From Petunia secreta (Eukaryota > Streptophyta > Magnoliopsida > Solanales > Solanaceae), in contig JARKIP010000035.1 of assembly GCA_029990175.1 (NCBI GenBank), forward strand, positions 39,508,001 through 39,572,000: a stretch of 64,000 bases of DNA, given 5' to 3'. The position numbers and the translations under genes are program-made. Below the pieces are notes generated by a model. That model did no database searches. It saw only the letters and a program-made list of their open reading frames with translations, and had not been told where the DNA came from. Shown here piece after piece: positions 11,335 through 21,301 of the stretch (within the stretch, counting starts at the first letter, position 1; each line of letters starts with the position of its first letter).

Positions 11335-14300
11335 ATGATAAATGGCACCATTGATGACAACGGCCAAGCCCAAATTCCTCCCGATCATTGCCATTGCCAT
11401 TGTCATCATCAGCAGCATCAGAGGCCTATACCAAAGTGCTTACCAAAGCGTATAATTTTGGTTCGACACGGCGAGAGTGAAGGGAATAAGGACGACGCGA
11501 CCTACTCCGTCACCCCTGATTATAAGATCCCCTTAACTCCCAAAGGAATTGACCAAGCTAAAGAAGCTGGCTCCCGCATTTTTGACGTGGTTTCTGATAA
11601 TGGTACATTTGATAACTGGAAAGTGTACTTCTATGTTTCCCCTTATGTCCGAACCCGTTCCACCCTTAGGGAGATGGGCAGGGCGTTTACTAGAAGGAGG
11701 GTGCTCGGTGTGAGAGAAGAATGCCGAGTTAGAGAACAGGATTTTGGGAATTTTCAAGTGGCGGAGCGTATGAAAGCGATTAAGGAGACTCGGGAGAGAT
11801 TCGGGCGATTCTTTTATCGATTTCCAGAGGGAGAATCAGCAGCTGATGTTTATGATAGAGTTTCCAGTAAGCTCTTTTTTCTTCTCCCTCACAGACACTA
11901 TCTTTTCCATTCTCATGTTTAGCTAATTCAAATGTCGCGGCACAAAAGTTAATTAGTTACTTTAGCTGTATAATCTCCTATCTTTATTTGTGACAAAATT
12001 CTACTCTTTGGTTGCTGAGATGCATTTAATTAAGTTTGACCTAAGATTTGTTGTCATTAAGCTTCATTGGACTTCAACTCGACTGGAGTCATTTAAATCT
12101 GCAGCGAATTCATTTACGAATAACTGCAAAGCCTTGGACTTCTTTTGTGATTGTATAGGACACTATAGATCAACATGTCCGGGTTCAGTTCTTTTTGTTT
12201 TGAACGCAATACATACCTAGCTAACAAATTCAGAAGTAGTGAGTAATGGAAAGCAACGCAAGTTGTATTATACGTGAAAGCTACTGCAACAGCTCATGTT
12301 TTTATCATTACGTCCCCCCACAATTGAGACAAGAAGTCATATCTAAATACGGAAAATTTGTCATGGAGAAAAGATGGAAAATCTTAGAGCATCTCTTTCT
12401 CAGTGCTTCTTCTTCCTATCCGTTCTTCTTCATCTCTGATATGCTTCTTCAAATCTCTTTCTTTCCCTTCTCTGTCCTCTTCTCTGACTTACTCTTCTTC
12501 TCTCCTCTCTCTTTTTTTTGCCTTCTTTTCTCCTTCTTCTTGCAGCAGAAATTTTTTCTGCTAGTTTGATCACCTTCTTCCACATGCTCAATTCATTTGC
12601 TTTCTTTGAGGCTCAAATGCAGATTTCTGTGAATGCCTGCAGATTGGAGCAGCAGAGTAAGCTTTGAGCTTGACTCTGTGAGGCCGATTATTATTTTTAT
12701 GGTTCTACTGAAACACTGTTGAAATTGGATACCTAGTTGTTGGATATTACTGTTGAAATTAGTTGTGGAGTAACGAAGTTAATTATCTTTTATTTTGATT
12801 GTCATATTGAGAACAATACCTGTAGTGATGGCCCAAGTTTGATCTCTGCTTTAAATTATATAGTTCATTTCCTCAAATGAGATAAGGTTACACTTTTGTT
12901 AGGTACTTAAGATTAGAGATATGAGCGGCAATATGGTTAGCGTAGGCTTTCTTTCCTCATCCTTTGCGAAGGCAGGTCCATGATGGTTGTTCTGGTCTTG
13001 GAATGATTATACGCCTCCTGGAGAAGCGCCCATTCCTAGAGTTGCTTTTTCAAAATTTAATATTTAGATAAAAGATTACCACATGGGATAGATTGATATG
13101 AGATCACTGGTTTCTGCTGCAGATAAGAGGCAGTATAGGTTCTAGCGTGTCTGCCCCTTAAAATACTGACTGTTAAATCCTTATTAAAAAAACAGATTCT
13201 GACTGTTAAATATATTCTCTGATGGTAAATTATATTGCAATGTGTCCATTATGTCTCGCATCAAAGTAGTTCAGCGCACTTCAACATTAAATGGAACCAG
13301 ATAATATGTACTACAGGAAACACAAGCAAAAGAAAAGAGTTGTACGTGAAAGCCATCTATTACAGTCATTGGGGTAGGTGGGAAAGATGGCAAAGTTTCG
13401 ATTTTCTACTCTTGGATTCTTCATTTTCTTTTTTGATAACCACGAAATTATCAGTAGCCAGTTTCGCAAAATTCCAAATTTGGTGGATAATGGACGCACC
13501 CCTCTACCCCTCTCCACTTAAATATCACGCTTTTATGTGCGGCAGGGTTCGAACCCGTGACGTGCGCCAAACCTACACATCATGTGCTGTGCTCTTACCG
13601 CTAGACCAACACCCTGGGGCTCTTGGTTTCTTCCTCATGACTTCATCTCAATGTTTTATATTGTTTATTACACTGGAATTACCTGAAAGTTATCCAGTTC
13701 AGCATTCTCAATTATCAATGGAGCTCCTGGTTGCTATTATATCTATTTTGACCAGAACTGTATTTACTGGTCTGACTAGCATGCCATGGGCATGTGGGGC
13801 ATACTCCATAGGATGCCATGAAACGAACTGCACATGATGGACATGCAGAGCATTGCTCTAAAACCTGACCTGAAATGAACTGAACGTGATGCGGGACATG
13901 CTCCTTAGTGTGAGTGATAAAGAAAATGGGAGGGAAAGAATATATGGGAATAGATGGTCAATATGCCTTATGCTTCTATCTAATTATATACGTGGAATAC
14001 AATGAGTTTATTCACACTTGTCCTATGCGGGACACTACTATTTACAGGCTATCTAACACCTCCCCTCAAGCTGCTTCATAGACATCAGATGTGCCAAGCT
14101 AATTACAGAGATTTGGTACTGTGCTGAAAACTGATCACTGAACTTAAAACTTACCTTATCAAAAATAAAAATAAAAAAACTGATCATTGGACTTTATGAA
14201 TCTTGTGACAATATTTTATGAGAGTATCTATTGTACTTATGGAGTTTCAACCAAGTTATTTAATCTCTGTTGGCACCCTAAACTTACCACGTCTGCTAAC

Positions 14301-17133
14301 ACTTGGTATAATTCAATTTTTCACGTGGAAAGTAATATTCTGTTTATTAAGTACAGCGTGAGTTATATCTATTATAAATTTAATCTTCTTTTCTGGATAA
14401 CTCCAGAGATCTCCCTCCAGGCTTAGTTTCGTACCACTAATCTCGCATGTGGTATACAATGTTATGCTTACCTCCCTTGTTTTGATTTTTTTTGTGACAT
14501 TTCTTTTAACCAATTTATTTATGTTTAAAAGTTGTGATATGACTAACTTGTTCTTTCTACGCTTATTTTAGTTTCCGACTTCCATTTTTTATATTTTCTT
14601 GCTATCTTATTCATCGTACACTCCTCCTAGTGATACCCTACATATCATCATGCCCCTATCACTTCAGCCACCCCATTTGATTTTTTTTAAACCACGGGCT
14701 TGTAATTAGTCCAAATAAAGTGTTAAATAAAATATATGTGGCTTTGCACTGGAATACTGAGAACCCCTGTTCTTTGTAATTAAGAATACGATAGCAGGAT
14801 GGTTTAATCTTTCTTTTGCCTATTATAGAATAGACTATGATATAAACAACATAGTCTTCACTCTTCACTTATAAAAAGAATATTATCTTCACGTAAACTA
14901 GTACTTTTGTTGTTTGATTATTTTATAAAGTGGTTTTAGACTTGCTTTTGTGGAATAACACGCCAACTGATGTTACACATATTGTATCACGTGCGAGAAT
15001 TAGCAAGTTTCAGAGTAGTACTTCCAATTACTTCAAAATTGTACTCATTTGATATTATGCATTTAATGGTGCCGAAAACTGCTGCGTGTTAATGGCAACA
15101 ATTGTTGATTTTCGTGCATATCCGTGAGCTTACTGTGATGTATAAGGGTGATGAAGAATATTTGTATGTTCATAACAACAGCCATTGATATTTGTGCTGG
15201 TAGTCCTTGTTTGTCTCACACATTACTTATACTTTTCTATTAATTCTTAGGACTTCCTGTGTCAATTATAGTACAGGTAAAAGGACTGCTTTTCAATGAT
15301 TTGGAGGGGGCTGGGCAACAAAGGGGGGGGGGGGGGGGGTTAGGCAGTTTGAAAAGTGAAGATGGTTTCTAGAGATGAAATTCTGAAGGATGACTCCAAA
15401 TAAATAACCTCCCTGAGCTGCCTCCTTGAGTAAAAATATTATCTTTTTCCTGCATTACTCGACTTCTCTCTCCATTGAACCACTCTCTCAAACTATCGAT
15501 TAAAGACAACTGACATTTAAACGCAATATCAGAATGACCTAAAAGTTTTGTGAGCTTTGAGATGTTCAATTTTGAGGTCAGTACTTGGTGGAAAGGATCA
15601 TAGATGAATATCAAGCTTTCTACAGCTCTCATTTTTCAAGAAGCACAAGAAACTACAGGGAGATGCACGTCTTGTATTAACCTCATATATTTATAAATAC
15701 AAATGATGTTCAGATATGTGTGCGTTGCATTTCTGCACTACGCATATCATGATATTTACGGATTTTGAGGTAGTTCTGCTATGCATAATATTAGTACCTG
15801 TACTAGGTACTGATGGTCAGAGATAATGTGAATTATAGCTGTTGAGTATTATACTTTGGTTTTAACCAAAATGATGTAAATGGCCTAGATAGCTTTGCAG
15901 AGTTTTGAGCTAACTATAGCTGTAAATGTAACACCAGCTTGGAGCCTTTTGAAAGATGAATAGAATACACATTAGACACACTCGTGTGTGCAAGTACCTG
16001 GAAAATTCCTTAGATCTTGCATTCTCTAAATGAATAACTGATGTTAGTTTAGTAAATTAATTTGGAATATTGTTGTTGTTGTTTTAGTTTAGTAAATTAA
16101 TTTATAAGAAACGTAATGGTTCATCTGTTATTTTATTGCATATGGGGTTTTATTGAGATATTTTATTCATTAATTGGTACTCTGAAATTTTAATTAATTA
16201 TTGTTGGACGAATACAACCACCAGTTAGAAAAACAAGCAAGTTGAATCCAATTGCTAATCCAAGTTCGGCAATAGATCCATGGTTTTTCAGATCAATGTT
16301 TGATCTTTTTTTTTTTTTTTTTTTTTGGCTTAAACTGGATTAGTTTGAAACATATTAATCATCTGGCCTAAGACTAATTTATACATTGGTCCCAAAAAAA
16401 AAAGACCAAGGTTAATGATCATACTGACATGGAGTAGAATAATTTAATGTCATATTATAGACCAATATAATATACATTGCATGCCTGTAGAAAGATTCCT
16501 TCTACTCTGTTGATAGTTGGGTGAGCTCTTTCACTTTTACATGAAATAAAAGTGTGGCAACTTGCTCGATGCACTCTTTAAATTAAAAATTTGCTCAGTG
16601 CCCTTAGATGCTTGATCACTTTGTAAATTGAGATGAAATTCTTCAGTTTGAAGTGGTAGTTCTATGAGCTTTTGATTGTTCTTTTGCCAATTATGTTGAA
16701 AACTTCTTCTGGTGCAGGTTTCCTTGAATCACTTTGGAGGGATATCGACATGAACAGACTCCACCATGACCCTAATGATGATTTGAATCTTGTGATTATA
16801 TCCCATGGTCTAGCTAGCCGTGTCTTTCTAATGAAGTGGTTCAAGTGGACAGTTGAGCAATTCGAGTACCTAAACAATTTAGGGAATTGTGAGTTTCGAG
16901 TTATACAATTAGGGCTTGGTGGTGAATACAGCTTAGCAGTCCACCATACTGAAGAAGAGATGCTAGAATGGGGACTATCCCCTGAAATGATTTCAGATCA
17001 AAAATGGAGAGCTCATGCTAACAGGAGTTCATGGAATGACAAATGCTCTTGGTACCTTGATGCTTTCTTTGACCATCTAGCTAATTCAGATGATGATGAT
17101 TATGACGAAGTGAAATCAAACTTCTCCGACTAG
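11335..17133 (+). CDS. phosphoglycerate mutase-like protein (AT74-like), two exons
   Basis: This is a histidine phosphatase superfamily protein, 315 residues, related to Arabidopsis AT74 (At3g05170). The substrate is not established from sequence. Exon 1 is 11335-11866 and exon 2 is 16718-17133. The borders are TCCA|GTAAGC and TGCAG|GTTTCC, and the split serine codon joins in frame. The first catalytic motif is LVRHGESEGN (R44, H45, G46). YVSPYVRTRSTLRE and VREECRVREQDFGNFQ follow. The second catalytic histidine is H207 in LVIISHGLASR, encoded by exon 2. The N-terminus before the RHG motif is histidine-rich (about residues 18-28) and longer than in the Arabidopsis protein as I recall it. The C-terminus ends in an acidic run (DDDDYDE). 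The 4851-bp intron holds a SINE and otherwise no gene I recognise. No frame damage is visible, so the gene is probably functional. Confidence 0.92.
11867..16717 (+). other. intron 1 of AT74-like gene
   Basis: This is a 4.85 kb AT-rich intron with standard GT-AG borders. It contains the SINE at 13422-13619, a run of about 18 G residues near 15323-15341, poly-T near 16301-16326, and a stretch around 14000-14100 that may be degraded retrotransposon sequence. No internal coding region is supported; the short open frames here have no recognisable product. Confidence 0.7.
13422..13619 (-). mobile_element. tRNA-derived SINE (SolS/TS-like)
   Basis: Read on the minus strand, it starts with a tRNA-like head having an A box (TGGTCTAGCGG) and a B box (GGGTTCGAACC). 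A tRNA-unrelated body follows ('aaagcgtgatatttaagtgg', then 'gcgtccattatcc'), ending at 'gttatcaaaaaag'. It is flanked by a 13-bp duplication with one mismatch, CTCTTGGATTCTT (13409-13421) and CTCTTGGTTTCTT (13620-13632). The body resembles SINEs I associate with Solanaceae. It is not a working tRNA gene. Confidence 0.8.
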
Positions 17134-17769
17134 TTTACTGCTGCCTTATGGTGCATTTGTTCTGATTGTTTCCTTACATTATGTAGCCTAGAGGTAGCTG
17201 TTAGATACTTTCCACTTTCATGTGCTAGTCCACTTTTTGGGGCCCAAAACGTTCGCTGCATTCATTATCAGTGACAAAATGAGTTAATTGTAAATTTTAA
17301 ACAATTGTAAATTATTCTTTTATATAATGACCAAACTGTGGATTTGCTTGACATTAAACTTGTAAAATTCGAAACAAATATGAGCTACATTAGATGGCCA
17401 CCATGAAATCACAGAAATCCTTGTCAAGTCTAATCACCTGTGATTATTTTTATATGGTCGATGCCAGATGAAAATTTGGAGCTTTCAAAAATCCACTAGT
17501 GGATTTATTACCAAATTTATTTTGAATTTACTTTTTTTTCCAAGTCTTCTAGACTTCCTATAAAACCATGAAATAGATTTCCATAAATTGTACTACGCTC
17601 TTGCAAAGTGTTCTACCCTTCAGTTACTTCTTTAAGTTCTCTTTTAACATAATTAATGTATTCAGTTATGCAATGTCTTCTAAAAGTTTTGCTTACTGTT
17701 AATTAAACTTTTGCATATGTTGCGAAATAGTAGTACCATCAACTTTTTCATCAATGTCAGATTCGTTCT
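17134..17769. other. 3' flank of AT74-like gene
   Basis: AT-rich sequence contains the 3' UTR and downstream region of the phosphoglycerate-mutase-like gene. No further gene or named repeat is seen before the B1 insertion. The last five bases (CACTG) are the left copy of the B1 target duplication. Confidence 0.4.
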
Positions 17770-17774
17770 CACTG

Positions 17775-18477
17775 TGATGAGATCCAAACGAGCCAAGACA
17801 CCGTTCCAACATGTATCAAACTTGGAAGAAGCAAAGGATGCAAGGGCAAGAGCTTCGGAGATGAGTCAAGCATGTTTAGGCGATGGAGCATCGGTGCTCC
17901 ACCCCACAGGCAGCCAGGCGCTCCGCCTAGCAAAGCAGGCCCCCCGCCTGAGATACACTTGGCCCAGGCGCTCCGCCCAGCCCCCAGGCGGTCCGCCCAG
18001 CCCCCTCTACTGATCAACTTTGTGGGCGATCCGCCCGATTTCCTGAAGCACGGGATTTTAAGTGTGAAGTGACTATTTTGACCTTGCATGGTCTTTTAAG
18101 CTTAAAGCCTAAGTGTGGGCTATTTAGTCATTTTACTTAGTGCCTAAAAACCTCTATAAATAGCTAGATAGCTTATTTTATTCCTTAGTCTATTTTGAAT
18201 GATGAATTAACATTGTAAAGAGGGATCTTATTGGGTTTATGAAAAACCAACCTTTGTTTGGGATTTGTGTGCTTCTAGTGGATTCTAGTTGGATAACGAC
18301 CGCCCCGACCATTCTACTTACGAGTCCTTTGTCGTCTCGAGGGTAGTTGCCTAACGTATGTGTTCTTGAAATTCTCTCGGGGTGTAACAGAACGAGTTCT
18401 CCGTTGCTACTTGAGATTATTGATCGAGTTACGTCTCGTTCTCTATCTTTTACTTTTCCCGCGCTTGATTCTTATCA
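17775..18477 (+). repeat. 5' LTR of B1
   Basis: 703 bp, beginning TGATGAGATCC and ending GATTCTTATCA. It contains five GC-rich hairpin motifs at about 17914-18032, a TATA box at 18155, and a U5 part ('tctcggggtgtaac') shared with the LTRs of A and B2. Relative to its own 3' LTR it lacks one 20-bp GC-motif unit. Confidence 0.9.
18155..18162 (+). promoter_or_regulatory. TATA box in B1 5' LTR
   Basis: TATAAATA lies in the middle of the LTR, at the same relative place as in B2 (48841-48848) and in element A on the minus strand (43557-43564). It is the likely core promoter for the element's genomic RNA. Confidence 0.65.
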
Positions 18478-18480
18478 GTT

Positions 18481-18492
18481 TGGTATCAGAGC
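18481..18492 (+). other. primer binding site of B1
   Basis: TGGTATCAGAGC, three bases after the 5' LTR, matches the complement of the initiator tRNA-Met 3' end used by many plant gypsy elements. Confidence 0.85.
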
Positions 18493-19626
18493 AAGGCTCG
18501 GGTTTTGTTTCTACAAACCCTCGACCCTTGATTCTTCGTGCCTAGTATCTTCTTTTAGTTTTCTTGTTGTTGAAGTTATTGGGAAGAAGAAAATTACAAA
18601 AAAAATAGAAAAAAAACTAAAAAATTCAAAAATTGGTCATAACTTTTTGGTGTGTTCGATTCGTGTTATGGGTGTTATAGATTCTTGATCCTTGTTGAAA
18701 ATCCGACGTTTGGGTACCACAATCTTGTGGATTGGATTGATTTGAAAATTTGAAACTCCAAATTGTTAAACCCACCCAAAACCCTTTGTTCTTGATGAAT
18801 TTGATTGATTCTTGGGTTGTTTGATTGTGGGGTTGTGGAATTGATTACCGGGGTTTCTTCTTCATTGTAAAGCGAACAAATTGAAACAAGAATCGTGCGA
18901 TTCGGAGTTCGGTAACATCGATTTTGAAGAAATCGAAACCCACCTTGAACCTTTTGAAACCCTTGTTGAAAACCCCAACTTGAAACTTTGAGTCATGATT
19001 GAGCCTGGTTTGTTGGTTGTTTCGGTGTGAAATTTATTGGGGTTTGAAGGTTATATCAATTTTCAACTTTGGGTACCTTGAATTTGTGCAAAAAAACGTT
19101 GAAATCGGACCAAATTTGGCTTGAAATCGAGCAAAAACGGAGTTGGAAAAGCAGGGGCCCGACCCCCAGGCGCCCCGCCTGACCCCCCCACTGTTGGAAA
19201 ACTTGAGGTGCTCCGCCCCAATCTCTGGGCGCTCCGCCCAAGCCCTGAAGGTGTTGTTTGGGTAGTTTTTCCTATTTCTTTGTTGTTTAAACTCTAATTA
19301 GTGCTTATCTAAGTAACTTTCCTACTTAATTAGCACTAATCCTTCATTGCTATTAGGTTATTCGTGCCTTAGTTGGAGAGTAGAACTCCAAGAAGATCCG
19401 TAGAATCCTTTGACTCAAGTCCTTACTTTAAAGTGATTATCGTACATCGAGTCACGTTAACTCCACTCACCCCGGAGTACACTTGACTTGTGAGTTGATT
19501 GATTGAGTTGAGGATTGTTGTCCAACTACTTGAAGCTTTTAGGACTCAAGTCCGAGTGAAATATCCACCACCACTAAACGAGTGACCCGAGTGCTATACA
19601 TGTGAGGGTGTGTTTGCGGTGTTTTC

Positions 19627-19650
19627 ACTAACGTTTGCTCTTCTTGTAGG
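19627..19650 (+). promoter_or_regulatory. splice-acceptor-like signal before B1 gag
   Basis: A branch-point-like CACTAAC is followed by a pyrimidine-rich run and TTGTAG, then GTACA and the gag ATG at 19655. The same arrangement and spacing are found in B2, A and D, so the leader may be spliced. No donor was identified. Confidence 0.4.
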
Positions 19651-19654
19651 TACA

Positions 19655-21301
19655 ATGGCTAATGAAAGTCAAGATTTTATCAAGGATGCCTTGGCTAATC
19701 TTCTTGCCAAGATGGATATCATGGGCTAAAAGATTGAAAATCTTGAGAAGGTGACCACAAGTCTCCAAGTTGAGGCCATTGAGAGGAGGACCCCGAGTGT
19801 CCAAATTGAATCCGGAGAAGGCACAAGTTGAAGCACTCCTATAACTCTTGGACACTTTACCGAGGTAACCAAAAGATATGAACAAAAGAAAGTTGAAGCT
19901 CTTCAAGAGTGTATGTTGGGCAATACCCAACCCGTGGGCAATCCCTACAACTTGGGCAATCCCCAAGGAAATGCTCTACTTTGAAGACCCGTTAGATTTG
20001 TTCCACCTCTTGAGAAAGTTGTTGAGGCTCAATAAGAGGAGGAGGCCGAGTACGGTGATGAAGCCTATGGGTATGATGCTCCTTATCAACCTAGGAGGCA
20101 AATGAATTGGGGTCGAAATGTGGATAGGGGTAGAGGCCGAGGTCGAGGGCCACCCATGGGCTATGTTGGAGGGAATCCTAGAAGGGATTATGGTGTGTAT
20201 GGTGACCCCTATGGAGGCCAACCGGAGCCATACCATGGAGGTCGTGATCTTAACAATCTCAATAGTGTGAAGCTTAATCTTCCAATCTTTAAGGGAAATT
20301 GCGATCCGGAGGCATATATTGAATGGGTACTACTCATGGAGAAGGTGTTTGACACAAATGAGATGACCGATGAGAAGAAAGGTACTTATGCTATTTCATC
20401 CTTTGAGTCTTATGCTTCTACTTGGTGGGAGTCCACAAAGAGAACGAGAAGGAGAGCGGGTGTGCATGTGAATGTGACTTGGAATGAGTTGAAGGACCTC
20501 ATGACTACCAAGTATGTGACTCCTAGGTATCGTCAAGAGCAACTCAAGAAGCTTTATGATCTAAAGCAAGGTGTCAAGACGGTTCATGAGTACTATGATG
20601 AGTTTGAAAAGACCCAGATGGCATTGGATATGGAAACTGAGGAGGAAGAGCAAGCCATGATTCGTTTCAAAAATGGCTTGAGCTATGGTATAGCTTCTCA
20701 ATTGAGGTTGCATTCTTATCCTTCACTCCAAGATCTATTGGAAGCCGCTATTGAAGCCGAGCAATGGCTTAATGGAGAAAAGTCCAACCGTTACAAGAGT
20801 AGCAATCCTACTCCGGTGAGCCAACCAAAGGAGTGGAAGACTCCAAATGCAAACTTCTCAAGTGCAAGTAGTGCAAGTGCTAGCAAAGAAGTGAAGAGAA
20901 CATATGAAAAGTCTACACCACCATTGGGAGGTAATTCTAAAACTCACTTGAGCAATTCTACTTCTACTTCTACTCAATGCTATAAGTGTAAATGGTATGG
21001 ACATGTAGCTAAAGATTGTCCTACAAAAAGAACCATGGTTGTGGTAGGCAATTTGGTGTATGAGCAAGATAGTGAGCCCGAAAATGAGGAGGATGAGGAG
21101 ATTGCTTGTGAGGAGGGTACAGAGGAAGGAGATGATCCTCAAATATTCTTGGTGGTTAGGAGGAGTTTTAGTACCATTCTCATGGAAGAGGAGGTGGAGA
21201 ATGATCAAAGGGAAAACCTCTTTCATGCTAGATGCCGAGTCATGGGTGTAGTTTGCTCCATGATTATTGACTCGGGAAGTTGTGCTAACATAGTGAGCTA
21301 A
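19655..21301 (+). pseudogene. B1 Gag and start of aspartic protease, with stop codons
   Basis: The frame begins at ATG 19655 (start MANESQDFIKD), like the Gag of element A. Stops interrupt it at 19727-19729 and at three more places before 20102. Each is a small change against the intact B2 frame, such as GAA to TAA in the acidic run. From 20102 it is open: an arginine/glycine-rich region (NWGRNVDRGRGRGRG), a retrotransposon Gag domain (LPIFKGNCDPEAYIEWVLLM, then WWESTKRTRRRAG), and one zinc knuckle CYKCKWYGHVAKDCP. The protease active site MIIDSGSCANIVS follows, and then a TAA (21299-21301) replaces CAA. Gag packages the RNA and forms the particle; protease would cleave the polyprotein. Confidence 0.85.

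Noticed and set aside
11335..11922. single-exon 195-residue protein
   Set aside because: The frame after 11866 is intron; the second catalytic histidine and conserved C-terminus are encoded by the exon at 16718.
13541..13619. tRNA gene on the minus strand
   Set aside because: A and B boxes are present, but the cloverleaf is not complete, the body continues as a SINE and a target duplication flanks it.
14000..14110. copia-type LTR/PPT fragment ('cctcccctcaagctg')
   Set aside because: Suggestive wording only; no second end, no domain and no duplication seen.
20102..20104. ATG at 20102 as the real start of B1 Gag
   Set aside because: It is an internal methionine (MNWGRNVDRG); the homologous B2 frame and the leader layout place the start at 19655.
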